A DNA stretch of 12,916 nt from Methanomicrobia archaeon. GTDB lineage: Archaea; Halobacteriota; Syntropharchaeia; Alkanophagales; Methanospirareceae. Each line of letters begins with the position of its first letter. Positions within the stretch are counted from its first letter, which is position 1. The position numbers were made by a program, and so were the translations under genes. Positions 1 through 7,385 of this stretch are shown here, in pieces. The DNA is taken from positions 1-12,916 of the forward strand of contig JAFGKP010000069.1 of the NCBI GenBank assembly GCA_016928455.1, given 5' to 3'. The notes below the pieces were generated by a model. The model had not been told where the DNA came from. It searched no databases and saw only the letters and a program-made list of their open reading frames with translations.

Positions 1-44
1 TACTCGCCGAATTTACCCGCTTTTGGATAACCACCTACATACAT
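1..44 (-). CDS. trpB: Tryptophan synthase beta chain, N-terminal fragment (runs off left edge)
   Basis: Only the first 14 codons and two bases lie inside the window. Read leftward from ATG at 44-42 they give MYVGGYPKAGKFGEY (the last residue is inferred from TA-). The KFGEY stretch matches the start of canonical TrpB proteins, where G-x-FG-x-YGG opens the first domain. TrpB makes tryptophan from indole and serine with pyridoxal phosphate, normally in complex with TrpA. The start overlaps the end of trpF by 10 bp. A GAGG ribosome binding site lies 8 nt upstream (minus strand, around 53-56), inside trpF. The overlap, the binding site and the motif agree, but only 44 bp can be read. If confirmed, this is the second beta-subunit gene in the operon, besides the TrpB2-type gene at 4363-5727. 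Confidence 0.8.
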   Translation of the reverse strand, partial: MYVGGYPKAGKFGE

Positions 45-682
45 CGCGCATTCCTCACAAATCGCTCGATCTTCTCCTTGCTCTTCCGGCCCGGTGACGA
101 TTCCACGCCGCTTGCTACATCGACACCATACGGCTTCACCGCTCGTATCGCGTCACACACCGTTGAAGGGCTCAAGCCGCCGGAGAGCAGCACGGGCACG
201 GTGCTCAGTTCAACCAGCCTCGCGCTTGTCGCCCAGTTGTGCGTCTTGCCCGTCCCACCGAGCTGGTGCGAAACGGTATCGAGCAGTATGAAATCGAGAT
301 ATTCCTGTTCAGGCAGCCCACCGTGAATCGTTCCGGACTCATCAACATGAACGGTTTTGATTATTCGAACACCCGGAACTGCATCCCGGACGGCATGGAG
401 AAAATCGTTGGACTCGAAGCCGTGCAGCTGTACGGCAAAAGGCTCGAGCTGCCGCACGATTCGCTCAATTTCATGGACGGTATGCGGCATCAAAACCGCA
501 ACGAGATCAATCTCCCCGTTTAACGAGTGCGCGATCTCAACCGCCGTGCACAGCGGTATCTTCCGCGGACTCGCAACGGGCACATCCACAATCATGCCGA
601 GCATATCAGCGCCGCTCTCCAGCACGAGACGCGCATCATCCGTATTCGTAATCCCGCAAATCTTCACGTTTACTTCATGCAT
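35..682 (-). CDS. trpF: Phosphoribosylanthranilate isomerase
   Basis: TrpF converts N-(5-phosphoribosyl)anthranilate to its ribulose isomer (CdRP), the third step from chorismate to tryptophan. The 215-residue protein has the usual single TIM-barrel length. The N-terminal VKICGIT motif carries the catalytic general-base Cys (C9). The catalytic general-acid Asp is D135 in FILLDTVS, followed by the LGGTGKTHNW loop. The phosphate-binding loops SGGLSP and VDVASGVESSPGRK are at the C-terminal end. The loop after strand 2 reads GMIVDVPVASPRKI rather than the bacterial GF-x-FYPKSPR, a variation consistent with an archaeal enzyme. The start overlaps trpC by 13 bp and the end overlaps trpB by 10 bp. 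An AAGGAG binding site lies about 13 nt before the ATG. Family assignment is secure. Confidence 0.96.
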   Translation of the reverse strand: MHEVNVKICGITNTDDARLVLESGADMLGMIVDVPVASPRKIPLCTAVEIAHSLNGEIDLVAVLMPHTVHEIERIVRQLEPFAVQLHGFESNDFLHAVRDAVPGVRIIKTVHVDESGTIHGGLPEQEYLDFILLDTVSHQLGGTGKTHNWATSARLVELSTVPVLLSGGLSPSTVCDAIRAVKPYGVDVASGVESSPGRKSKEKIERFVRNARCM

Positions 683-1413
683 AGCTGAATAAACTCCTTC
701 GGATTCGGCGCTTCCATCACTGCAGTGCCAATGAGGAGCGCGTCCGCACCACAGTCAAATAAATAGCTCGCATCAAACGGGGTCTTCACGCCCGACTCGC
801 TGATTACCAGAATATTCCCGGGTACCAATTCCGCGAGTCGTGCAGTGGTCTCGAGATCCACCGTTAATGTGCTCAGATCACGATTGTTAATCCCCACAAG
901 CTCAGCACCTACTGCTATCGCCCGCTCTATATCCTCCGCGGTGCGACATTCGACGATCGCTTCCATACCCAGATCGTCCACCAGGTTCATGAGCCGCTCA
1001 ACGGGCGAGATACCCGCAATGAGTAATACCGCGTCAGCGCCGTAGCTGAAACCCTCAGAAATTTGAAATTCATCAATGATAAAGTCCTTGTAAAGCACCG
1101 GAACGGTTACCGCTCCCTTCACACCAGAGACGGTCTCCACCGCGCCACCAAATGCGGGAGCAACGAGCACGGAGAGTGCTATTGCACCGCCCGCCTCATA
1201 GTCACGGGCAATCGCGAGCGCGTCCCTCGATCCTAAAAGATCTCCGGCGACTGGCGACCGTGGCTTGATTTCCGCAATGATCGCTTTATCCACGCGCCTG
1301 ATCGCCGCTGATAAGCTGCGCATCGTGTGATCCCGTTCCGGAAGGGGGTCGCGTTTCCGGCGTTCTAAAGCCCGTCTCGTGCTCCCGACGAGCTCGTCAA
1401 TGAGTCCGGTCAT
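670..1413 (-). CDS. trpC: Indole-3-glycerol-phosphate synthase
   Basis: TrpC closes the indole ring: CdRP becomes indole-3-glycerol phosphate, with loss of CO2 and water. The 247-residue single-domain TIM barrel has the usual archaeal length and is not fused to TrpF. Set against the Sulfolobus enzyme, the catalytic residues are present: E48 and K50 in AEIKPRSP, K109 in LYKDFIID, E155 in EAIVEC, N176 in GINNRDL, and E206-S207 in ISESGV. The loop after strand 2 is SVLVAPAFGG where most homologues have SVLTE followed by an aromatic pair, a modest divergence. It overlaps trpD by 17 bp upstream and trpF by 13 bp downstream, which suggests coupled translation in the trp operon. Confidence 0.96.
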   Translation of the reverse strand: MTGLIDELVGSTRRALERRKRDPLPERDHTMRSLSAAIRRVDKAIIAEIKPRSPVAGDLLGSRDALAIARDYEAGGAIALSVLVAPAFGGAVETVSGVKGAVTVPVLYKDFIIDEFQISEGFSYGADAVLLIAGISPVERLMNLVDDLGMEAIVECRTAEDIERAIAVGAELVGINNRDLSTLTVDLETTARLAELVPGNILVISESGVKTPFDASYLFDCGADALLIGTAVMEAPNPKEFIQLCMK

Positions 1414-2434
1414 TACCTAACCGCCCACCGGTAAATCGTACTAGCTCGGTCAGCTTCCGGTACGCCTCGCCCGAGTCGATGGAGCGTGCTGCGAGCTCTA
1501 AACCGTCCTTCAAATCAGTGACCAGCCCGCCCACGAGGAGCGCAGCCGCCGCATTGAGCACTACCGCGTCCCGCTTTGCGCCCTTCTGACCCTGCAAGAT
1601 CGCCACAGCGATACGTGCATTTACGTCCGCACTCCCGCCCTCGAGCTCACGTGCCGAAGCGCGCCTGAGCCCAAAATCCTCCGGCACGATGCTGTATGTG
1701 CTGACCTTCCCGTCTCGCAGCTCAGCCAGTCTCGTCTCGCCCAGTAACGAGATCTCATCCAGACCGTCTATGCCGTGAGCAACGAGTGCGTGCTGCACCC
1801 CTAATCCGGAAAGGACGTGCGCAAGTTTCTCTACCAGCCGGGTGTCATACACACCCACCACCTGTGCCTGCACCTGCGCCGGATTGGCCAGCGGCCCCAG
1901 CACGTTAAATACCGTTCGCACCCCTATCTCGCGCCGCGGCCCCAGCGCGTATTTCATCGCCGGATGGAACATCGGCGCGAACATGAAGCCGATTCCAAGG
2001 GTTTCGATGCACGCGCAGACCTGCTCAGGCTCCAGTGTTATGTTGAGGCCAAGCGCTTCGAGCACATCCGCCGAGCCGGCCTTCGAAGAAACTGCGCGAT
2101 TGCCATGCTTCGCAACCACCAGGCCGGCACCCGCTGCGACAACGGCTGCAACGGTGCTGATATTAAAGGTTTTGAGCTGATCGCCGCCGGTTCCGCAGGT
2201 ATCCACCAGTATACCGTTCACCCGGGGATGGATAAGTGCTGCATGCTGTCGCATTACCTGAACGAAGGAAACGATCTCCTCGACGGTCTCGCCTTTCATC
2301 CGCAGCGCTGTCAACAGCGACCCGATCTGGATTCCTGTCGCCTCGCCACTCATAAGCTCTTCCATGACCCGACCGGCTTCTTCCGCGGTGAGATCGTACC
2401 CCTCCACCACTTTCGCGATCGCTTCTTTTATCAT
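1397..2434 (-). CDS. trpD: Anthranilate phosphoribosyltransferase
   Basis: TrpD transfers phosphoribose from PRPP to anthranilate, the second step of the pathway. The 345-residue protein has the normal family length and begins with the helical N-terminal domain. The PRPP/pyrophosphate loop DTCGTGGD is at residues 78-85 and the KHGNRAVSS motif at about 109-117. The metal-binding DE pair fits DGLDEISLLGET. It is a stand-alone enzyme, not fused to a glutamine amidotransferase as in E. coli. The ATG overlaps the TGA of trpG by 4 bp (ATGA), a classic coupling arrangement. An AGGA lies immediately before the ATG and is too close to act as a good independent binding site, which supports coupling. 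Confidence 0.96.
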   Translation of the reverse strand: MIKEAIAKVVEGYDLTAEEAGRVMEELMSGEATGIQIGSLLTALRMKGETVEEIVSFVQVMRQHAALIHPRVNGILVDTCGTGGDQLKTFNISTVAAVVAAGAGLVVAKHGNRAVSSKAGSADVLEALGLNITLEPEQVCACIETLGIGFMFAPMFHPAMKYALGPRREIGVRTVFNVLGPLANPAQVQAQVVGVYDTRLVEKLAHVLSGLGVQHALVAHGIDGLDEISLLGETRLAELRDGKVSTYSIVPEDFGLRRASARELEGGSADVNARIAVAILQGQKGAKRDAVVLNAAAALLVGGLVTDLKDGLELAARSIDSGEAYRKLTELVRFTGGRLGNDRTH

Positions 2435-2994
2435 TCCTGTAAGAAATTCTCCACGAGCTGTCTGCCTTCGTCGGTCAGAATAGACTCAGGATGGAACTGG
2501 ACACCTTCTATCGGATAGTTCCGGTGCCGTATCCCCATGATCTCCCCGTCTCCGGCTCGCGCGGAGATCTGCAGGCATGCCGGCAGCGCATCCTCAGAAA
2601 CGACGAGGGAATGATAGCGGGTTGCATGAATCGGATTCTTGAGCCCCGTATAGACCCCCTGTGCGTCATGGTAGATGAGCGAGACCTTACCGTGCATAAT
2701 GCTGCGTGCATACCCGATGTGCGCGCCAAATACCGCGCCGATCACCTGATGCCCGAGGCAAACGCCGAGGAGCGGTATGGTGGCCCCGAAGGCGCGCACC
2801 ACGGCGGCAGATACGCCTGCTGCCTCAGGTCTCCCCGGACCCGGCGAGATAATGATCCGATCTGCACCAATATCCTTTAACTCGTCCAGATCAGCATCGT
2901 TCCGCCGCACTATCACCTCCGCGCCACGCTCTCCTGCGTACTGCACGAGGTTGTACACGAAGGAATCGTAGTTATCAATTACCAGCACGCGCAT
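2431..2994 (-). CDS. trpG: Anthranilate synthase component II (glutamine amidotransferase)
   Basis: TrpG hydrolyses glutamine and channels ammonia to TrpE for anthranilate synthesis. The 187-residue class I amidotransferase has its triad visible: C79 in LLGVCLGHQ, H168 and E170 in VQFHPES. It also has the N-terminal DNYDSFVYNL strand and the ISPGPGRP oxyanion loop. Close homologues include PabA of folate synthesis, but its place directly after trpE and before trpD argues for TrpG. Its first 20 bp lie within the end of trpE, and a GGAAGGA binding site sits inside trpE about 7 nt before the ATG. Its stop overlaps the trpD start by 4 bp. Confidence 0.95.
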   Translation of the reverse strand: MRVLVIDNYDSFVYNLVQYAGERGAEVIVRRNDADLDELKDIGADRIIISPGPGRPEAAGVSAAVVRAFGATIPLLGVCLGHQVIGAVFGAHIGYARSIMHGKVSLIYHDAQGVYTGLKNPIHATRYHSLVVSEDALPACLQISARAGDGEIMGIRHRNYPIEGVQFHPESILTDEGRQLVENFLQE

Positions 2995-4351
2995 TTTTAG
3001 TTCCTTCCGCTGTGGTGATCAATGCCCCCAACTTGTTCTCGGTTTCCGCAAACTCGCGCTCAGGTACCGAATCAGCGACGATACCCGCACCGGCCTGGAA
3101 ATAAGCCCGGTCACCGACCGTAAACATTGACCTGATGCTGATCGCGAAATCGAGGTTGCCGGAGAAGTCGAAATAGCCGACAGCACCTGCATAGATGCCT
3201 CGTCTGCTCTTCTCGAGCTCTTCAATGATCTCCATCGCCCGTATCTTGGGCGCTCCCGTCACGGTTCCGGCGGGGAACGAGCTGCGAAAGACATCGAACC
3301 CATCCTTGCCTGTATCCAGCTCGGCCGTGATATTCGAGACGATGTGCTGGACGTGTGAGTACTTCTCGATCTCCATGAGCTCCGTTACCTCGACGCTGCC
3401 CGGTCGCGCTATCCGGCCAAGATCGTTCCTCCCGAGGTCTACCAGCATGACGTGCTCGGCCCGCTCCTTCTCGTCGAGGAGCATATCAACTTTCAGGAGT
3501 TCATCTTCCTCCCTCGTTCTGCCACGGCGTCTCGTGCCCGCGAGGGGCCGCAGGGTCACGATATCATCCCGTAACCGCACGAGCATCTCGGGAGATGAGC
3601 CCACAACAACATTATCAAAGTCCAGATAGAACAGGTAGGGTGAGGGATTCGTTGCCCTGAGATTCCGATAAAAGGACAACGGGTCGCCGGTATAATCAGC
3701 TTCCACCCGGCGTGAAAGAACCGCCTGGAAGATATCGCCTTCCTTAATATACTCCTTCGCTTTCACCACGCCCGTTTCAAAGTCCGCACGTCCCATCTCA
3801 GAATGAACAGAGGATACGGAAAAGTCCTCAATGGTACTACGGTCAGGTCCACTCTGCACGAGACCTTCCAGATCGATCTTATTCTTCTTATATGAGACGA
3901 GAATCACGTCCTGGTTGAGATGATCGAAGCAGAGCAGATGCGTGGGAATGATGAAATGTGCATCAGGACAGCCCAGTGAGTCAGGGGAGGTTGAGGGCAG
4001 CTGCTCGAAGAACCGCACAATGTCGTACGAGAAGAAGCCGACCAGTCCACCCGAGAAGGGCAAGGTACCCACCCGCCCGCAGTCGAACGAATTGAGTATC
4101 TGCGCCATCTCGACATACGGATTCTCCACGGTGTACCGATCTCCGTTCAGCTCCACGTGCCGTCCTCTGGCCTTGAATTCCAGAAGCGGGTCGAAGCCGA
4201 TGAACGAATATCGCGCGATCTTTTCCCGGCCCTCGACCGATTCGAGCAGAAAGCTCTTGTCAAAAACGCCTCGGAGCTTAGAAAAAAGTTCGAGAGGGGT
4301 GAATGGTACATCCACCCTCCGCACACTGTTCGTTAAAATTCGCTTATCCAT
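2975..4351 (-). CDS. trpE: Anthranilate synthase component I
   Basis: TrpE converts chorismate and ammonia to anthranilate and pyruvate, the committed step to tryptophan. The 458-residue protein has the chorismate-binding core in its C-terminal half: VGSSPEMLVR, RPLAGTRRRGRT, SFPAGTVTGAPKIRAMEII and the closing QAGAGIVADSVPEREFAETE segment. In the N-terminal domain the LLES motif at residues 35-38 matches the site known in enteric TrpE to bind tryptophan, so feedback inhibition is likely retained. PabB is the main alternative. The LLES motif and the trp operon context favour TrpE. It starts 11 bp after trpB2 ends and has only a weak binding site, so it is probably cotranscribed with trpB2. 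Its end overlaps trpG by 20 bp. Confidence 0.96.
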   Translation of the reverse strand: MDKRILTNSVRRVDVPFTPLELFSKLRGVFDKSFLLESVEGREKIARYSFIGFDPLLEFKARGRHVELNGDRYTVENPYVEMAQILNSFDCGRVGTLPFSGGLVGFFSYDIVRFFEQLPSTSPDSLGCPDAHFIIPTHLLCFDHLNQDVILVSYKKNKIDLEGLVQSGPDRSTIEDFSVSSVHSEMGRADFETGVVKAKEYIKEGDIFQAVLSRRVEADYTGDPLSFYRNLRATNPSPYLFYLDFDNVVVGSSPEMLVRLRDDIVTLRPLAGTRRRGRTREEDELLKVDMLLDEKERAEHVMLVDLGRNDLGRIARPGSVEVTELMEIEKYSHVQHIVSNITAELDTGKDGFDVFRSSFPAGTVTGAPKIRAMEIIEELEKSRRGIYAGAVGYFDFSGNLDFAISIRSMFTVGDRAYFQAGAGIVADSVPEREFAETENKLGALITTAEGTKNARAGN

Positions 4352-4362
4352 CCACTTACTTA

Positions 4363-5727
4363 TTACGTGATCTTCGGTAGGTGCTCCAGCGCCTGTTTCA
4401 CCAGATCCGCGGGATACTCGTAGTCCACGAGTCTGCCACTGAGGAACGCGTCATACGCACTCAAGTCGAAATGCCCGTGTCCGCTGTTGTTGAAGAAGAT
4501 CACCTCTTCTTTACCTTCCGCCTTGCAGCGCAGTGCCTCATCGATCACTGCTTTTACCTCGTGTGCCGATTCCGGTGCGATAATATGCCCTTCAGTCTCA
4601 GCAAACAACTTTGCCGCCTTAAAGACCTCGGTCTGATGATATGCAGCCGCGCCAATGAAGCCATCTTTCACTAACTTGCACAGTAACGGCGCGTCGCCGT
4701 GATACCGCAGCCCCCCGGCGTGAATCGGTGGCGGGATGAACGTATGCCCCAGCGTGTACATCTTCAAGATCGGTGCCATGCCTGCAGTGTCACCGTAATC
4801 GTAGAGGTACAGGCCTTTCGTGAGCGTCGGACAGGACATAGGCTCACAGGCAACGATCCTGAGGTCCGGCTTCTTTCCCGTGATCTTATCGGCCACGAAC
4901 GGGAAAGTCGCCCCACTGAAGTTGCTGCCGCCGCCGACATTACCACAGATAAAATCCGGATAGTCGCCGATCTGCTCAAACGCCTGCTTCGCTTCTAAGC
5001 CAATCACGGTTTGATGGAGGCAGACATGGTTGAGCACTGAGCCAATAGCGTAGTTCACGTTATCGTGCGTCGCTGCATCTTCGACTGCTTCCGAGATCGC
5101 AATGCCAAGGCTCCCGGTCGTATCAGGGTTCTCGGCCAGCACTTTGCGCCCATACTGCGTGTTCTTGCTCGGACTGCGGTAGACCTCACCATTCCAGGTC
5201 TCCATCATGATCCGCCGGTACGGTTTCTGGTCGTAACTTGCGGCAACCATATAGACCGTAGCCTTAAGGTCGAAGAGCATTGCGCCGAATGAGAGTGCTG
5301 AGCCCCACTGACCGGCGCCCGTCTCCGTCGCCAATCGCTCAACGCCTTCCTGCATGTTGTAATAGGCCTGCGCGACCGCGGTATTCGGCTTATGGCTCCC
5401 GGGCGGGCTGACGCCTTCCCATTTGTAGTAGATCCGTGCGGGCGTCTTCAGCTTCTGCTCGAGTCGCGTCGCCCGGAAGAGCGGTGACGGCCTCCAGAGC
5501 CGTAACACCTCGCGCACCGCATCAGGTATCGTGATCCACCGGTCCCTGCTCATCTCCTGTCGAACGATCTCCATGGGGAAGATCGGCTTGAAATCCTCGG
5601 GCTTTGCGGGCTCCATGGTCATCGGATTGAGTGGCGGCTCCGGGATCTCTTTCATGTCTGCCTGGATATTGTACCAGGCCTTCGGGATATCTTCTTCGTC
5701 GAGTATCACCTTCTCTTTTATGCTCAT
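4363..5727 (-). CDS. trpB2: TrpB2-type tryptophan synthase beta chain
   Basis: This is a fold-type II PLP enzyme of the TrpB2 group, which makes tryptophan from serine and indole, often without the usual TrpA partnership. At 454 residues it is longer than canonical TrpB (about 400). The extra length includes an N-terminal extension rich in Pro and acidic residues (about 10-60) typical of the group. The PLP lysine is K113 in PPGSHKPN, the ETGAGQWG active-site segment is at 135-142, and the phosphate-binding loop GGGSNF is at 265-270. The ATG at 5727 is preceded by GAGGTGAT at 3-nt spacing, an eight-base match to the anti-SD sequence, so the start is well fixed. It is the first gene of the trp operon, behind a TATA box with TRP-box-like repeats. 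A second, canonical trpB begins at the far end of the same operon. Confidence 0.95.
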   Translation of the reverse strand: MSIKEKVILDEEDIPKAWYNIQADMKEIPEPPLNPMTMEPAKPEDFKPIFPMEIVRQEMSRDRWITIPDAVREVLRLWRPSPLFRATRLEQKLKTPARIYYKWEGVSPPGSHKPNTAVAQAYYNMQEGVERLATETGAGQWGSALSFGAMLFDLKATVYMVAASYDQKPYRRIMMETWNGEVYRSPSKNTQYGRKVLAENPDTTGSLGIAISEAVEDAATHDNVNYAIGSVLNHVCLHQTVIGLEAKQAFEQIGDYPDFICGNVGGGSNFSGATFPFVADKITGKKPDLRIVACEPMSCPTLTKGLYLYDYGDTAGMAPILKMYTLGHTFIPPPIHAGGLRYHGDAPLLCKLVKDGFIGAAAYHQTEVFKAAKLFAETEGHIIAPESAHEVKAVIDEALRCKAEGKEEVIFFNNSGHGHFDLSAYDAFLSGRLVDYEYPADLVKQALEHLPKIT

Positions 5728-5730
5728 CTT

Positions 5731-5738
5731 ATCACCTC
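5731..5738 (-). promoter_or_regulatory. Strong Shine-Dalgarno site of trpB2
   Basis: Minus-strand GAGGTGAT, 3 nt before the trpB2 ATG. It matches eight consecutive bases of the expected archaeal 16S anti-SD. It decides the trpB2 start and rules out the in-frame-looking upstream ATG at 5747-5745, which opens only a seven-codon frame. Confidence 0.8.
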
Positions 5739-5748
5739 GATGCTCATC

Positions 5749-5757
5749 AATGTACGT
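5749..5757 (-). promoter_or_regulatory. TRP-box-like operator, downstream copy
   Basis: Plus strand AATGTACGT (minus ACGTACATT), lying between the TATA box and the predicted transcription start of trpB2. It is an exact 9-bp copy of the box at 5769-5777, 20 bp away start to start, i.e. about two helical turns on the same face. The core TGTACG differs by one base from TGTACA, the TRP box recognised by TrpY in Methanothermobacter. Repressor identity is inference, since no trpY gene is in the window. Confidence 0.6.
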
Positions 5758-5762
5758 AAGAG

Positions 5763-5770
5763 TATATAAA
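5763..5770 (-). promoter_or_regulatory. TATA box of the trp operon
   Basis: Minus-strand TTTATATA fits the euryarchaeal consensus TTTAWATA. About 25 bp downstream the start of transcription would fall near 5740, giving a short leader of about 13 nt that just includes the Shine-Dalgarno site at 5731-5738. It is flanked on both sides by AATGTACGT repeats. Confidence 0.75.
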
Positions 5771-5777
5771 TGTACGT
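5769..5777 (-). promoter_or_regulatory. TRP-box-like operator, upstream copy
   Basis: Plus strand AATGTACGT, overlapping the upstream edge of the TATA box by two bases, where TFB would contact its recognition element. A repressor bound here and at 5749-5757 would block TBP and TFB. This is the geometry expected of TrpY-type repression; the identification is inferred from box sequence and position. Confidence 0.6.
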
Positions 5778-5833
5778 CATTACCGACCCCGCCTCACGCG
5801 CTCTACGAACGACGTGAACGGAGAAAAGGGGCG

Positions 5834-7267
5834 TTATACCAGTGCCGTCTTCAAGTCCTGTATCGGCACCCGCACCTGCTGCATCGAGTCGCGTTGCCGC
5901 ACCGTCACCGTCGCATCCTCCAGGGTATCGTAATCGATCGTGACGCAGTACGGCGTGCCGATCTCGTCCTGGCGGCGGTACCGCTTCCCGATACTCCCGG
6001 CACTATCATATTCGACGAAGAAGGAGGCGTTCCGCAATAACTCAAAGACCTCCTGGGCCTTGCTCTTCAGCTCATCCCGGTTCAACAGCGGGAACACCGC
6101 CACCTGAATCGGTGCGACATCGCTCTTGAATCGCAGCACCCGCCTCGTTTCCTTCTCCAGCTGCTCCTCATAAAACGCGCTCTCCAGCAGCGCGTAAATG
6201 ATACGATCGAGCCCAAATGAGGGCTCGATAACGTGCGGAACAACTTTCCCGGTCTCGGTACGCACATGGAGATCGATATTCAGGGATGCGGCATGTGCCG
6301 AGAGATCATAGTCCCCGCGGTCCGCGATGCCAACGATCTCCATCCACCCGTATTTCTCACTCAAGAACTCTGCGTCCCAGCAATCCATGGCGTAATGCGC
6401 CATTTCATCCTTCTCGTGCTGCCTGAAGTGCACTCGATCATGCGGAAGCCCTATGCTCCCCAGGAACTCGTCAACTCGCCCGATATGATAACCCAGATAC
6501 TCGTTCGCGATGATCCCCGTGCTTACTGCGTTGCCAATACTCGTTTCTACCGGCTCGCCCTCATTGGGCACGAACGGCACTATCCGGTCCTTGACCTCGG
6601 CAAAGCGTGGATGACGGTTCTTCTCAGACGGATCCACAAAGAGCTCCACCTCGGCCATCGTGAACTCGCGAAGCCGGATAAGGCTCTGCCGCGGCGAGAT
6701 CTCGTTCCGATACGCCTTCCCGATCTGCAGTATCCCAAGCGGTAGCTTATCGCGATTGAACTTCAGCAACCGCTGGAAATTGATGAACATCCCCTGCGCC
6801 GTTTCAGGCCTCAAATAGCCCTCGCTCTTCCTCAGTGCCTGCGCATCGGCGCCCTCTCTCGTCACGCCGATCCGCGTCTGGAACATCAACTGGAACTCAC
6901 CCGATGGTTCCAGCGCGCCGCCACATTCAGGGCACATCGCACCGACGTAGACGTGCTCATCCACCCTGAAGACGCTCTTGCAACGCTTGCAGACTACTGC
7001 GGGATCGGTGAAGCATTCCAGGTGCCCGGAAGACTCAAATACCGGTCTCGGGGCGATCGTCGTTGTCTCGATCTCGTAAAAGCCCTCACGGCGGTAAAAT
7101 TCGCGCCACTTCGCCTCCACGCGCCGTTTCAACGCCGCGCCCAACGGCCCGTAATCGTAGAAACCCGCGACACCACCGTAGATCTCAAAGGCCTGCCAGA
7201 TGAAGCCACGCCGTCGCGCGAGTTCTGCAGTCTCATCCTTCTTCCCTTCCTTTTCTGCGCTCACCAT
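5834..7267 (-). CDS. glyS: Glycyl-tRNA synthetase, alpha2 type
   Basis: This class II synthetase charges tRNA-Gly. The 477-residue protein has an N-terminal catalytic core (GFYDYGPLG near 36-43), a zinc knuckle with C93, C96, C112 and C115, motif 2 around R187 (YRNEISPR) with REFTMAEVELF, and motif 3 EPSFGLDRIIYALLE at 348-362. The anticodon-binding domain occupies about 385-477 (APIQVAVFPL through TVTVRQRDSMQQ). Most archaeal glycyl enzymes I know of are longer (about 570 residues), so this one lacks some inserted segments and is nearer the compact bacterial alpha2 form. Zinc ligands and motifs are intact, so it should be active. An AGGT lies 5 nt before the ATG. It follows a 118-bp gap and may have its own promoter besides readthrough from the aIF5A cluster. 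Confidence 0.96.
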   Translation of the reverse strand: MVSAEKEGKKDETAELARRRGFIWQAFEIYGGVAGFYDYGPLGAALKRRVEAKWREFYRREGFYEIETTTIAPRPVFESSGHLECFTDPAVVCKRCKSVFRVDEHVYVGAMCPECGGALEPSGEFQLMFQTRIGVTREGADAQALRKSEGYLRPETAQGMFINFQRLLKFNRDKLPLGILQIGKAYRNEISPRQSLIRLREFTMAEVELFVDPSEKNRHPRFAEVKDRIVPFVPNEGEPVETSIGNAVSTGIIANEYLGYHIGRVDEFLGSIGLPHDRVHFRQHEKDEMAHYAMDCWDAEFLSEKYGWMEIVGIADRGDYDLSAHAASLNIDLHVRTETGKVVPHVIEPSFGLDRIIYALLESAFYEEQLEKETRRVLRFKSDVAPIQVAVFPLLNRDELKSKAQEVFELLRNASFFVEYDSAGSIGKRYRRQDEIGTPYCVTIDYDTLEDATVTVRQRDSMQQVRVPIQDLKTALV

Positions 7268-7297
7268 ATCTTACCTGTCCAATTGCCCCTTTACCTT

Positions 7298-7303
7298 AAA
7301 AAA
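7298..7303 (-). terminator. Possible T-run terminator before glyS
   Basis: Minus-strand run of six T about 80 nt after the stop of the upstream helical gene. Archaeal RNA polymerase ends transcripts at short T-runs, so it could trim readthrough from the aIF5A cluster. It lies close to the predicted glyS transcription start, so the assignment is weak. Confidence 0.25.
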
Positions 7304-7319
7304 CACAAGAGAATCCATT

Positions 7320-7327
7320 CTAAATAG
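7320..7327 (-). promoter_or_regulatory. Possible TATA box of glyS
   Basis: Minus-strand CTATTTAG, a partial match to the archaeal TATA consensus. Transcription would start near 7298, leaving a leader of about 30 nt before the glyS ATG. It lies between two palindromes (7351-7370) and the gene. Confidence 0.4.
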
Positions 7328-7350
7328 TGTAAGCCCCATTTCATAACCCG

Positions 7351-7362
7351 TTCTGCGCAGAA
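7351..7362. repeat. 12-bp perfect palindrome upstream of glyS
   Basis: TTCTGCGCAGAA reads the same on both strands. It abuts a second palindrome, GCACGTGC, at 7363-7370. Both lie about 25-45 bp upstream of the possible glyS TATA box. With the flanking bases, 7351-7358 can also pair with 7369-7376 with one mismatch. It could be an activator or repressor site for glyS, or an RNA structure at the end of the upstream transcript. Confidence 0.6.
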
Positions 7363-7385
7363 GCACGTGCGCTGAAACCCCACGG

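Noticed and set aside
1817..2518. Long plus-strand open frame (233 codons) opposite trpD and the end of trpG
   Set aside because: It is antisense to a gene with clear catalytic motifs and has no family resemblance; it is a by-product of GC-rich codons on the other strand.
2951..2956. TGTACA inside trpG (and another inside trpB2 near 4756)
   Set aside because: A six-base word is expected by chance, and these lie within coding sequence away from any promoter, unlike the paired boxes at 5749-5777.
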